Positions 1 to 7,536 of a stretch of DNA of 11,084 bases are shown in pieces. Under the pieces are notes generated by a model, which saw only the letters and a list, made by a program, of their open reading frames with translations, was not told where the DNA came from and ran no database searches. The position numbers and the translations under genes are program-made. The DNA is from Acidiparvus fluvialis (GTDB lineage Bacteria > Acidobacteriota > Holophagae > Holophagales > Holophagaceae). The DNA lies in NCBI GenBank assembly GCA_041263285.1, contig JBFSVS010000024.1, forward strand, positions 1 through 11,084. Reading direction: 5' to 3'. Positions within the stretch are counted from its first letter, which is position 1; the number at the start of each line of letters is the position of its first letter.

Positions 1-63
1 TATGCTGCCGCAGCCCTCCCCAAGGGAGCTCGCGTAGAAATCGATCTTGTAGCCGAAGTGTAA
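1..63 (+). CDS. RidA/YjgF family protein, C-terminal end only
   Basis: Reading frame 1 is open from the window edge and ends at the TAA at 61-63, giving 20 residues: YAAAALPKGARVEIDLVAEV. The pattern 'aaLPKGarVEIdlvA' is the characteristic C-terminus of the RidA/YjgF/UK114 family. These are small trimeric cytoplasmic proteins that hydrolyse reactive enamine/imine intermediates such as 2-aminoacrylate to keto acids. The glutamate in VEI corresponds to a conserved family residue. The rest of the gene lies outside the window, so the substrate-binding arginine cannot be checked and a divergent non-RidA subgroup is possible. It converges on the minus-strand gene at 84-566 with a 20-base gap, in which I see no hairpin terminator. 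Confidence 0.75.
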   Translation, partial: YAAAALPKGARVEIDLVAEV

Positions 64-83
64 TCCTCTTAACACCTTCCGTA

Positions 84-566
84 TCAGTCTTCCTCGGTTT
101 CGCCAATATCATCATCCACCTTGCTCCATCGGGCCTCTGCGTGGAATGAATCGTCTTTGAGTTTTTCTAGAAAATGGATCATGCGTTTTCCCCATGGCGA
201 TTGGGATGAAACCCCTGCCGGAATGAAGGACACAAGATCTTTGGGTACCTCTTCTAAGCAGAGTTGAGTCAGCGTTAAAGATTGCCTAAAATTTTCTCCT
301 ACGGGTAAAAGATTTACCGACAGGGTTTCTAAATGAGAGCATAATTCCTCGTCATCAGTCTGCTCTGCGGCATGCTGGATCGCTTCGGATGCTTTGATCC
401 GTGCCTTCATCAATTTCAAGTGGAGAGCGGTCAGTATTTTCATTGAAGGCTTGTGTCGCAAGGCCTCATCCGTATCTTCTAGCAGTGGATGAAGCTTCTT
501 AAATAAAATCGAGAGCGCTTGTTCGGCGGGGAGCATATGGTCGTAGCGGTTGTTGGCGGGCTTCAT
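84..566 (-). CDS. Unrecognised helical protein with acidic C-terminus
   Basis: This 160-residue protein matches no family I recognise. It looks alpha-helical throughout, rich in Leu, Lys, Glu and Ala (for example around residues 14-66 and 72-106). It has no signal peptide or membrane segment, so it is probably cytoplasmic. It has two cysteines (C76 and C103) and a strongly acidic tail (VDDDIGETEED at residues 150-160). A Pro/Ser/Trp-containing patch lies near residues 116-126. Its ATG overlaps the stop of the transglycosylase gene by 4 bases (ATGA, 566-563), so it is probably translated by re-initiation from that message as the last gene of a helicase-transglycosylase-orf run. The overlap and length support a real gene. 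The function is unknown and I do not infer one. Confidence 0.75.
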   Translation of the reverse strand: MKPANNRYDHMLPAEQALSILFKKLHPLLEDTDEALRHKPSMKILTALHLKLMKARIKASEAIQHAAEQTDDEELCSHLETLSVNLLPVGENFRQSLTLTQLCLEEVPKDLVSFIPAGVSSQSPWGKRMIHFLEKLKDDSFHAEARWSKVDDDIGETEED

Positions 567-1396
567 TTCTCACCGTACTGAATTAGGTTTTTGACGAGCC
601 CCGTTGGTGCAATATCGCTGAGACGCAATCGTCCTTTCTCATCTTCCCATTGATAGATAATGGAGCGAGGTACAGAGTCATTTAGGGCTTCGCTGCTTTT
701 TAGTTTGGGCCTAAAGAGCCCAGCGCCTTCTTGTTTGAGTTGTGCAATGACGCCTCGCGTAGGTTCAACAACATCAAAATCTGTTTCCTGATATCGCCTA
801 AGCACCTCAGGGACGTATCGACGAGTCTCCTGAAAAGGAGGAATCCCTCGATATTTCTCTACCGCCCCCTCGCCGGCATTGTAAGCAGCAATAGCTTTGG
901 TCAGATCTTGATCAAAATGATCTAAAAGCCAACGAAGATAAGCGGTACCTCCTCGGATATTTTCTGAAGGATCAAAGACATCAATCACATCGAAACGTTC
1001 AGCAGTCTTGGGCATAAGTTGCATTAATCCTCCCGCTCCTTTGTGAGATCGGGCATGGACAGTAAATCCACTTTCCACCTCGATAACGGATTGAATTAAC
1101 TTTGGGTCCACCTGATAATGAGCGGCCCAGTATTTGATAAGACCCCGAACTTCCGAACTTTGAATAATGCGCTGAAGTCGCGCTGGGGCAACGCCTCGAA
1201 AGATACCTACGCGGACTCGAATTAATCGATAGCCTCGCTTGGACATGACGTGGGGAGGAAGATTATTTTCTAACCATTGTCCCTCAACACTTCGATATTG
1301 GTAGAGATAAACCGGTGAGGACGAACGACTCTGTGTTACCGAAGATCCGAAACAGAACGCGAACGCAAACAGGAATGGCACCAGGGCTTTATGCAT
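563..1396 (-). CDS. Exported lytic transglycosylase (SLT domain) with DUF4124-like segments
   Basis: Murein lytic transglycosylases cleave the MurNAc-GlcNAc bond of peptidoglycan, forming 1,6-anhydro ends. A Sec signal (residues 1-22, KALVPFLFAFAFCFG core) sends this 277-residue protein to the envelope. There is no clear lipobox, so it is probably periplasmic. The SLT/GH23 domain spans about residues 84-202. It carries the catalytic Glu in the E108-S109 motif (IEVESGF), GLMQLMP at 123-129 and AYNAG at 171-175, so all hallmark motifs are intact. An N-terminal stretch (30-60, 'YLYQYRSVEGQWLENNLPP') and a C-terminal stretch (246-265, 'IIYQWEDEKGRLRLSDIAP') both resemble DUF4124 ('Y-x-W-x-D-x-x-G...DxxP'). 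It lies 27 bases downstream of the helicase gene and overlaps the next gene by ATGA. No strong Shine-Dalgarno is at ideal spacing (GAAGGA is too far upstream), but the start is supported by the signal peptide. Confidence 0.93.
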   Translation of the reverse strand: MHKALVPFLFAFAFCFGSSVTQSRSSSPVYLYQYRSVEGQWLENNLPPHVMSKRGYRLIRVRVGIFRGVAPARLQRIIQSSEVRGLIKYWAAHYQVDPKLIQSVIEVESGFTVHARSHKGAGGLMQLMPKTAERFDVIDVFDPSENIRGGTAYLRWLLDHFDQDLTKAIAAYNAGEGAVEKYRGIPPFQETRRYVPEVLRRYQETDFDVVEPTRGVIAQLKQEGAGLFRPKLKSSEALNDSVPRSIIYQWEDEKGRLRLSDIAPTGLVKNLIQYGEK

Positions 1397-1423
1397 AGAA
1401 TCAGTTTACGTGCGTCCTTCGAT

Positions 1424-3466
1424 TTAAAGAGAGGACAAGAAAGTCTCGACCGTCTCCCATTCTCGAACTACAGGGAAAGGAGGAAGTGATGCACGAACGA
1501 TTCGGGCATAGGACTTTCCTTTCGGATCTTCATGGGGCATGAGAATACGCGGGTCCATAATGGCTACGACGCCACGATCTTTCTGAGTTCGAATGAGTCG
1601 CCCCATACCTTGCTTTAGTTTTAACGCCATGAGAGGAACTTGGAGCTGGGTGAATCCCGCGAGGGTATCCTCCTCGTTTAATCGGGCCATACGAGCTTGC
1701 AGAATTGGGTCGTCAGGGGGAGCAAAAGGAAGGGCCATGACCACGACCAAGACCAAGGAGTCACCCGGAAGATCCACGCCCTGCCAAAAAGATGCCAATC
1801 CCAAAAGTACGGCTTGAGGAGTCGTACGAAATTCTTCCAAGAGCCCTTGGCGGTTCTGATGCTGCCCCTGAATAAAAAATGTCAGCGCAGGAAGCGCAAC
1901 TTGTAACCGAGGGGAGAAGTACTCGAGCATTTTTCGACTTGTGAAAAGAATCATGGCTCTACCACGACTCGCACGACAGAGCCGTTCGATCGAGTTTTGA
2001 CAATGGGTTAGCCAAATCTCTTCCCCTACTTGAGTCGCGCTAGCGCGACGCTCGGGGATCCCCGGGGGAACAAAAATAAGTCCCTGATTCTGAAAATCAA
2101 AAGGACTTTCAACGCTCTCCGATGCTTCACATTCCCGACGCGATAATCCTAAAGTGATTTGGAGGTGATCAAAACTCGAATCGCCTCTGAGGGTCGCAGA
2201 GGTCAAAACTACCGTTTCAAAACCTTGTCGTAACAATCGATCAAAAAAATCTCCAACATTGACAGGATTAGATTGAAACCGAACAAATGTCTTGGACTCA
2301 CGATGAAGGGTAGAGACCCATCCTTCTGGGCTCATCAAACACTGATCCAGACACTGCGAAGCATACTGGATACGGTCCATCAATTTTTCCCATCCCAGTT
2401 CTTTTTCTTTTTGCATGGAAAGACGTTGGCATTCATGCCTCATGGCGTCCATGCAGGTTTGCCATGCCTGAAGATGGAGGGTTAAAGAATTCACATCCAT
2501 GGCTTCGTCACCGAGTGCGTAGACCTTTGGCATACTGGGTACGGATTCTTGAAGATCCGCCCAAGCCTTACGAAGCGCAGGAAGATAAAGAGGGATTTGA
2601 CTAGGATCTTTGAGGTGCTTAGCGGCTTCTTCGAGGTCGCTGATCAACAGATTCATACTGCGCGTACTCCATGACCACGCACAGGAGTCGGTGATCTGAT
2701 CAGTCAATTCATGGGCTTCATCCAAAATTAAAATGGGCGCATCGGGGATCACTTGACCGAAATCGGATTCTCTCAATTGACGGTCAGCTAACAGCAGAGC
2801 GTGGTTAACAATAATGACATCCGCCTGGCTTGCTTGTTGTTTGAGTTGAGTAAGAAAACACGATTCATATTGAGCGCATTTTCGGCCGGTACATCGCTCG
2901 GAGCGAGCATTCATGAGTTCCCATAAGGGTGAATCATCACTTTTTCCTAATTCGTCACCATCCCCCTGAGAGGTTTGAGTCATCCAGCGACCCATCTTAA
3001 GCCATAATTTCTGGTCGGGAATCGTGAAAGTATCAGGCGGACTTTGTTGAAGCTCCTCCCATGCTTTTTTGCAAACGTAGTTACCCCGTCCCTTGACCAC
3101 CACTCCTTTGATGGGCCTTTCGAGAATATTGGCCGCACGAGGCAGGTCTTCATCCATCAATTGCTGCTGAAGATTTTTTGTCCGCGTAGAAACCACGATG
3201 GGTCTTTTCTTGCCGGCCAAAGCACTCAATAAATAAGCTAGGCTTTTACCCACCCCGGTTCCTGCTTCAAGAACTTGAACGACCGCAGGCGATACTGAAC
3301 CGGCTCCATTCTCAAGCCACTGGATTCGTCGTTGGGATCCCTCTTCAATCGCATCATAAAGAATCTCTGCCATCCGTCTCTGGCCTGGGCGTACCTCAGC
3401 CCCTGGGAAAAACTTGAAGAGGGCCCCGTTTTGCTCATCAAAATAGGAATCCATCGGATGGGTCAT
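1424..3466 (-). CDS. dinG: DinG/YoaA-type (XPD-like) Fe-S ATP-dependent DNA helicase
   Basis: Superfamily 2 helicase of the XPD/DinG class, 5'-3' unwinding enzymes used in DNA repair and in resolving R-loops or damaged forks. Numbering is from an upstream TTG at 3481. Visible are Walker A EAGTGVGKS (72-80), the DEAH box (254-257), VNHALL (225-230), LTSAT (426-430), GVDLPG (568-573) and motif VI QGMGRLIRT (624-632). Four cysteines (C137, C197, C202, C208) give the C-x4-C-x5-C plus one upstream Cys arrangement expected for the 4Fe-4S cluster. There is no N-terminal exonuclease domain, unlike Gram-positive DinG. Length (680-685 aa) is typical. Start: TTG at 3481 has no Shine-Dalgarno. ATG at 3466 (GAGA about 8 bases upstream) is preferred, and ATG at 3454 is possible. 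It heads the run with the transglycosylase gene. DinG and YoaA cannot be separated here. Confidence 0.93.
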   Translation of the reverse strand: MTHPMDSYFDEQNGALFKFFPGAEVRPGQRRMAEILYDAIEEGSQRRIQWLENGAGSVSPAVVQVLEAGTGVGKSLAYLLSALAGKKRPIVVSTRTKNLQQQLMDEDLPRAANILERPIKGVVVKGRGNYVCKKAWEELQQSPPDTFTIPDQKLWLKMGRWMTQTSQGDGDELGKSDDSPLWELMNARSERCTGRKCAQYESCFLTQLKQQASQADVIIVNHALLLADRQLRESDFGQVIPDAPILILDEAHELTDQITDSCAWSWSTRSMNLLISDLEEAAKHLKDPSQIPLYLPALRKAWADLQESVPSMPKVYALGDEAMDVNSLTLHLQAWQTCMDAMRHECQRLSMQKEKELGWEKLMDRIQYASQCLDQCLMSPEGWVSTLHRESKTFVRFQSNPVNVGDFFDRLLRQGFETVVLTSATLRGDSSFDHLQITLGLSRRECEASESVESPFDFQNQGLIFVPPGIPERRASATQVGEEIWLTHCQNSIERLCRASRGRAMILFTSRKMLEYFSPRLQVALPALTFFIQGQHQNRQGLLEEFRTTPQAVLLGLASFWQGVDLPGDSLVLVVVMALPFAPPDDPILQARMARLNEEDTLAGFTQLQVPLMALKLKQGMGRLIRTQKDRGVVAIMDPRILMPHEDPKGKSYARIVRASLPPFPVVREWETVETFLSSL

Positions 3467-3505
3467 GCGTAGATCTCGCAAAATGAAGACTAAACAGATA
3501 AAAAA

Positions 3506-3543
3506 GCCTCACCGGGAGCAAGGCATTAGAGAATAGCCTAATG
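3506..3543 (+). promoter_or_regulatory. Nested inverted repeats over the blaI-like start codon
   Basis: Three overlapping dyads are readable by eye. GCCT at 3506-3509 can pair with AGGC at 3521-3524. The same AGGC can instead pair with GCCT at 3536-3539 as AGGCATT-AGAG-AAT(A)GCCT, a 7-bp stem with one bulged A and a 4-base loop. CATTAG at 3524-3529 is a perfect inverted repeat of CTAATG at 3538-3543, which includes the start codon. The only Shine-Dalgarno-like bases (AGAG, 3528-3531) lie in the loop of the second hairpin. This could be an autorepressor operator or an RNA element controlling initiation. The usual BlaI TACA/TGTA operator core is absent. The function is inferred. Confidence 0.4.
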
Positions 3544-3939
3544 TGGAACACTAAAAATCCCCCCCTATTTCTCCCGACCGAGGGCGAGTATAAAATTTTA
3601 CGCGCCTTGTGGAAACGAGGTCCGAGTACGGTGAGTGAGATTCAAACCCTTTGTTCAGAAGAACACCCCATGGGCTATACCACTGCCTTAAAGTTCTTGC
3701 AGATTTTATTGGCGAAGAAGGCCGTGATCAGAGAGCGTCGTGGCCGTCGTGATATCTATCAAGTTGCGGTGAAATACGAAGAAGTAAATCGGATACTATC
3801 GCTGAAGCATTTAGCTCTACTGTATGACGGGGTAGCCATGGAATGGGTTCGATCAGCCCTAAAATACAAATGGATCAAAACGAAGGATCTACAGCGACTC
3901 ATCAAGCCAAGAAAAAAAGTTAAAAAAAGAAAGAAGTGA
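3541..3939 (+). CDS. BlaI/MecI/CopY-family winged-helix repressor
   Basis: This 132-residue protein is a DNA-binding repressor of the penicillinase-repressor family. The N-terminal winged helix covers about residues 11-80: 'PTEGEYKILRALWKRGPSTVSEI' (entry helices), 'YTTALKFLQILLAKKAVIRERRGRRDIYQV' (recognition helix and wing). The C-terminal part (82-118) would be the helical dimerisation region, followed by a very basic tail (KPRKKVKKRKK). Family members form dimers on dyad operators and are usually released when a partner membrane protease of the BlaR1/M56 type cleaves them. No such partner is encoded on either side here, so it looks like an orphan regulator. It is divergent from the helicase gene across a short spacer and faces icmF tail to tail with a 47-base gap lacking an obvious terminator. 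Its targets are unknown; autoregulation through the dyads at its start is plausible. Confidence 0.88.
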   Translation: MWNTKNPPLFLPTEGEYKILRALWKRGPSTVSEIQTLCSEEHPMGYTTALKFLQILLAKKAVIRERRGRRDIYQVAVKYEEVNRILSLKHLALLYDGVAMEWVRSALKYKWIKTKDLQRLIKPRKKVKKRKK

Positions 3940-3986
3940 TCCAGGCGATCTTACCGGTCTCCCTGCTTGCTTCTTTCCATTACGTT

Positions 3987-6900
3987 TTACATGTTTCTTC
4001 GATACTGGCCGCCTACTTCGTAAAGGGCTTGGCTAATCTGGCCCAAACTACATACCTTGACCGCCTCCAACAGACCCTCAAAGATATTATCGTGTCGGCG
4101 GGCCCTCTCTTTAAGTTGAGCTAAGGCTTGAGGAGCACGGTCCTGATTGCGTCGATGAAAAGCCTCAAGATTAGCGATCTGCCTTTCTTTCTCTTCTTCA
4201 GTGCTTCGGATCAGCTCAATCGAACTCAACTCGGGGGGTTGAGGGTTCAGGAACGTATTTACGCCGATAATCGGCAGTTCGCCACTATGCTTTAGGTGCT
4301 CATAAAGCATCGATTCTTCTTGAATTTTGCCTCGTTGATACATGGTTTCCATGGCGCCGAGAACTCCCCCGCGATCGTTAAGTCTTTGAAATTCACTTAG
4401 GATCGCCTCTTCGACTAATTCCGTGAGTGTCTCAATAATAAAAGAACCCTGAAGAGAGTTCTCGTTTTTGGCAAGTCCTAATTCGCGGTTAATAATGTGC
4501 TGGATCGCTAAAGCGCGACGGACGCTTTCTTCGGTCGGCGTGGTAATGGCTTCATCATAAGCATTTGTATGAAGACTATTGCAATTATCGTAAATGGCAT
4601 ACAGAGCCTGAAGCGTGGTTCGGATATCGTTAAAATCAATTTCTTGAGCATGAAGTGATCGACCGGAAGTCTGAATATGGTATTTCAACTTTTGACTTCG
4701 CTCATTGGCATGATAGCGACGCTTCAGGGCGACCGCCCAGATCCGTCTGGCCACGCGGCCGATGACGGAATATTCAGGATCCATCCCGTTGCTAAAAAAG
4801 AAACTTAGATTCTGAGCGAAGTCGTCGATGGCCATGCCCCGACTCAAATAATATTCAACATAAGTGAACCCATTGGCCAGAGTGAAAGCTACTTGGGTTA
4901 TGGGATTGGCCCCTGCTTCGGCAATGTGATAGCCCGAAATGGAAACACTGTAGAAGTTTTTTACATGATGATGGACAAAGCTGCTTTGCACATCTCCCAT
5001 AACTTTCAAACTAAATTCGGTAGAAAAGATACAGGTATTCTGTGCTTGATCTTCTTTTAAAATATCTGCCTGAACGGTACCGCGAACCGTGGCGAGCGCC
5101 TCCGCCTTGAGTTTTTGATAAACGTCCGGGGGTAATAGCTCATCCGCACTTGCGCCAAGAAGGGCGAGGCCTAATCCATTATGCCCTTGGGGTAAATTAC
5201 CGTGATAGCTGGGGAGTGGGATCCCTTTGGCTTGATACATGGCTTGAATTTTATTTTGGGCCTCGGCTAGTTGACCTTGGTCCTTCAGCCATTGCTCTGC
5301 TCGCTGGTCAATCGCCGCATTCAAAAAGAAAGCTAGGACCGTGGGGGCCGGCCCATTGATGGTCATCGAAACCGAGGTTTGTGAAGAAAGAAGATTAAAG
5401 CCTGAGTAAAGTTTTTTAGCGTCGTCAATCGTAGCAATACTAACCCCGGCGTTACCTACTTTCCCGTAAACATCGGGGCGACGTCCGGGATCCTCTCCAT
5501 ACAGAGTGACGCTGTCGAAGGCCGTGGAAAGGCGGACCGCGGGTTGATCTTGACTCACATAATGGAAACGACGATTGGTTCGCTCAGGGCTCCCTTCTCC
5601 TGCGAACATGCGCGTAGGATCTTCTCCTTCGCGTTTAAATTCAAACACGCCCGCGGTGTAGGGGAATACCCCCGGCATGTTTTCAAGCAATTGCCATTGG
5701 AGTTGGTCTCCCCAACTTTTATAGGTAGGTAAACTGACCTTTGGAATAGGGGTTCCACTCAGTGAGTTCGTAAAGTTCGGCCGCCTAATTTCTTTTCCGC
5801 GAACGACATAAACACTCTCGGCCGCCTCGTATTGCTGCTGTACTTTTGTCCAAGATTGGATAAGTTGCAGACAGTGTGGATCAAGAGCTTGAAGTCGACT
5901 TTGATACCGTTGTCGTAATAAAAGAATCGTAGAATCTCCACCTCTTAATAAGTGATCCACAGGATAAAGTTGTCCAGGAGGTAATGCAGTGTCACCACAC
6001 TCGTGAAGACTGATCCATAGTCCATAGGCAATGTCTGCTTCATTTGCTTGTGCCCGTGCCCATGCTTTATAGCTCTGAACGCATTCGGCAATTTCTCCCA
6101 AATAACGATTTCGATCCGAAGGAATCATTTGAAACTGTGCACCCTCTTTGGCTCTGGGTTGGAAAGTAGACAACCAGTCTTGTTGAGTTTTATTTTTCAA
6201 GACTTCAATGAGATGGGCGTATAAATGGTCCGTTCCCGGGTCATTAAAAAGGGAAGCCGTAGTCGAAAAAACCGGCATAGATTCAAGGGATTCCGAAAAA
6301 GCCTTACGCCCTCGCTGGACTTGTTTTTTGACATCACGTAGGGCATCTAATGAGCCTCGTTTGTCGGATTTATTAATCACGACTACGTCGGCAAAATCGA
6401 GCATATCAATTTTCTCTAACTGTGAGGCTGCACCAAATTCAGGCGTCATGACATATAAACTCACGTCCACCAGATCCGTAATCTCACTATCGCTTTGGCC
6501 AATACCCGCAGTCTCGACAATAATGAGATCAAAAGACCGATCTTGCAGATGAGCAAGAGCATTGGTAAGGGCCAAACTGGTAGCACGATGCGCAGCTTCC
6601 CGCGTCGCTAAACTTCTCATATATACGCGATCTCTTAATTCGGGGTGATAAAGAGAATTCATACGAATACGATCGCCGAGCAGGGCTCCCCCTGTTTTTC
6701 TTTTCGTGGGGTCTACGCTCAAAACCGCGACACGTTTTTGGCGAAAGTCGAACAAAAATCGCCTCAATAGCTCATCCGTCAGTGAACTTTTACCCGCGCC
6801 CCCCGTCCCAGTTATTCCGAGGATAGGCGTGGTCTTTTTTGTCCCGGGAGTGGGAGCTTGGCCCGCTTCCACTTGGGTAATCGTTCGAGCTAGGAGATCT

Positions 6901-7391
6901 GGGTGTGCGAAGGTCTGAACATCAAAATCGCACTGTCGTACTATTTCATTGATCATCCCCTGCAGACCCATTTCGCGACCATCATCGGGACTAAATATTC
7001 GTGTAATGCCGTAATGATGAAGCTCTTCTATTTCTTCAGGGACAATCACACCCCCACCACCCCCAAAGACCTTAATGTGGGGTGCACCCTTCTCTTTTAA
7101 GAGGTCCAACATGTACTTAAAATATTCTAGGTGACCGCCTTGGTAACTAGAAATAGCGATACCTTGAACGTCTTCTTGAAGTGCCGTTATCACGACATCA
7201 TGCACCGATCGGTTGTGCCCGAGATGAATCACCTCACAGCCCGTGGCTTGAAGCATTCTCCGCATAATATTGATGCTGGCATCATGCCCATCGAATAAAC
7301 TAGCAGCCGTCACCAAGCGTATTTTGTGTTGGGGGCTATAGATAGACTCATCCCACTTGGGGCGAGACAAAGCTGGTTTTGTAAGATTCAT
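3987..7391 (-). CDS. icmF: Fused isobutyryl-CoA mutase (B12 domain, G-protein chaperone, mutase)
   Basis: This adenosylcobalamin-dependent enzyme interconverts isobutyryl-CoA and n-butyryl-CoA; a GTPase chaperone is built into the same 1134-residue chain. The B12 domain (about 23-155) has DGHDAS with the cobalt-ligand H36, SSYQGGH (81-87) and GGGGG (110-114). The MeaI/MeaB-like GTPase (about 188-400) has P-loop GTGGAGKS (195-202), VDPTKRKTGG (226-235), ETAGIGQS (293-300) and NKSD (340-343). The mutase barrel (about 560-1134) has PYTAGVF (577-583), SGYH with H822, and the usual LGQISQALYEVGGQYRRNM end. F596 in RMFAG and Q784 in QAQNT occupy the places held by Tyr and Arg in methylmalonyl-CoA mutases, which points to isobutyryl-CoA. 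A Shine-Dalgarno AAGG lies 5 bases before the ATG. It is a single-gene unit here, with no epimerase or thiolase nearby. A related acyl-CoA substrate cannot be excluded. Confidence 0.96.
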   Translation of the reverse strand: MNLTKPALSRPKWDESIYSPQHKIRLVTAASLFDGHDASINIMRRMLQATGCEVIHLGHNRSVHDVVITALQEDVQGIAISSYQGGHLEYFKYMLDLLKEKGAPHIKVFGGGGGVIVPEEIEELHHYGITRIFSPDDGREMGLQGMINEIVRQCDFDVQTFAHPDLLARTITQVEAGQAPTPGTKKTTPILGITGTGGAGKSSLTDELLRRFLFDFRQKRVAVLSVDPTKRKTGGALLGDRIRMNSLYHPELRDRVYMRSLATREAAHRATSLALTNALAHLQDRSFDLIIVETAGIGQSDSEITDLVDVSLYVMTPEFGAASQLEKIDMLDFADVVVINKSDKRGSLDALRDVKKQVQRGRKAFSESLESMPVFSTTASLFNDPGTDHLYAHLIEVLKNKTQQDWLSTFQPRAKEGAQFQMIPSDRNRYLGEIAECVQSYKAWARAQANEADIAYGLWISLHECGDTALPPGQLYPVDHLLRGGDSTILLLRQRYQSRLQALDPHCLQLIQSWTKVQQQYEAAESVYVVRGKEIRRPNFTNSLSGTPIPKVSLPTYKSWGDQLQWQLLENMPGVFPYTAGVFEFKREGEDPTRMFAGEGSPERTNRRFHYVSQDQPAVRLSTAFDSVTLYGEDPGRRPDVYGKVGNAGVSIATIDDAKKLYSGFNLLSSQTSVSMTINGPAPTVLAFFLNAAIDQRAEQWLKDQGQLAEAQNKIQAMYQAKGIPLPSYHGNLPQGHNGLGLALLGASADELLPPDVYQKLKAEALATVRGTVQADILKEDQAQNTCIFSTEFSLKVMGDVQSSFVHHHVKNFYSVSISGYHIAEAGANPITQVAFTLANGFTYVEYYLSRGMAIDDFAQNLSFFFSNGMDPEYSVIGRVARRIWAVALKRRYHANERSQKLKYHIQTSGRSLHAQEIDFNDIRTTLQALYAIYDNCNSLHTNAYDEAITTPTEESVRRALAIQHIINRELGLAKNENSLQGSFIIETLTELVEEAILSEFQRLNDRGGVLGAMETMYQRGKIQEESMLYEHLKHSGELPIIGVNTFLNPQPPELSSIELIRSTEEEKERQIANLEAFHRRNQDRAPQALAQLKERARRHDNIFEGLLEAVKVCSLGQISQALYEVGGQYRRNM

Positions 7392-7452
7392 GAAAACCTT
7401 ATATTCTCTAGGGTTTTATTTATTTTACCCCTTAATGCACCCCTTTCTTTCC

Positions 7453-7482
7453 TTAAACTGTTCCCCCCTCTAATCTTATAGA
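7453..7482 (+). promoter_or_regulatory. Weak sigma70-like promoter candidate for the htrA-like gene
   Basis: In the 145-base divergent spacer (7392-7536), TATAGA at 7477-7482 could be a -10 box, with TTAAAC at 7453-7458 as a poor -35 at 18-base spacing. The start codon lies 55 bases downstream and is preceded by AGGA with a 6-base spacer. Just downstream of the -10, GGGGT (7485-7489) and ACCCC (7505-7509) form a small inverted repeat in the presumed leader. The rest of the spacer is C-runs and A/T-rich sequence. I could not pick a convincing promoter for icmF on the other strand and saw no cobalamin riboswitch. Confidence 0.25.
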
Positions 7483-7536
7483 ATGGGGTCTGATAAAAGT
7501 TAGTACCCCTCACTCAAAAACTTCGATAGGAATTCA

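Noticed and set aside
3482..3540. Possible LexA/SOS box upstream of the DinG-like helicase.
   Set aside because: On the minus strand CTGT is followed eight bases later by CATT, not ACAG, and no Gram-positive GAAC-N4-GTTC box is present.
3940..3986. Terminator between the blaI-like gene and icmF.
   Set aside because: No stable GC stem followed by a T-run is visible on either strand in the 47 bases.
3936..4124. A 62-codon GTG-start frame overlapping the blaI-like stop (GTGA), with a hydrophobic N-terminus that could mimic a small membrane partner.
   Set aside because: From 3987 on it is antisense to the invariant C-terminus of IcmF, whose coding constraint explains the open frame. No Shine-Dalgarno or family resemblance was seen.
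5000..5330. An apparent insert in the mutase domain (about residues 690-775) relative to methylmalonyl-CoA mutase, including LPQGHNGLGLALLG.
   Set aside because: From memory, other fused isobutyryl-CoA mutases carry a closely similar segment, so it is probably a family feature rather than a novelty.
6208..6552. A 114-codon plus-strand open frame inside icmF.
   Set aside because: It is opposite the conserved GTPase domain, Ser/Arg-rich with no recognisable motif; a coding shadow.
7392..7536. Possible cobalamin riboswitch upstream of the B12-dependent mutase gene.
   Set aside because: The spacer is only 145 bases, shared by two divergent genes, and shows no B12-box-like sequence or long structured leader.
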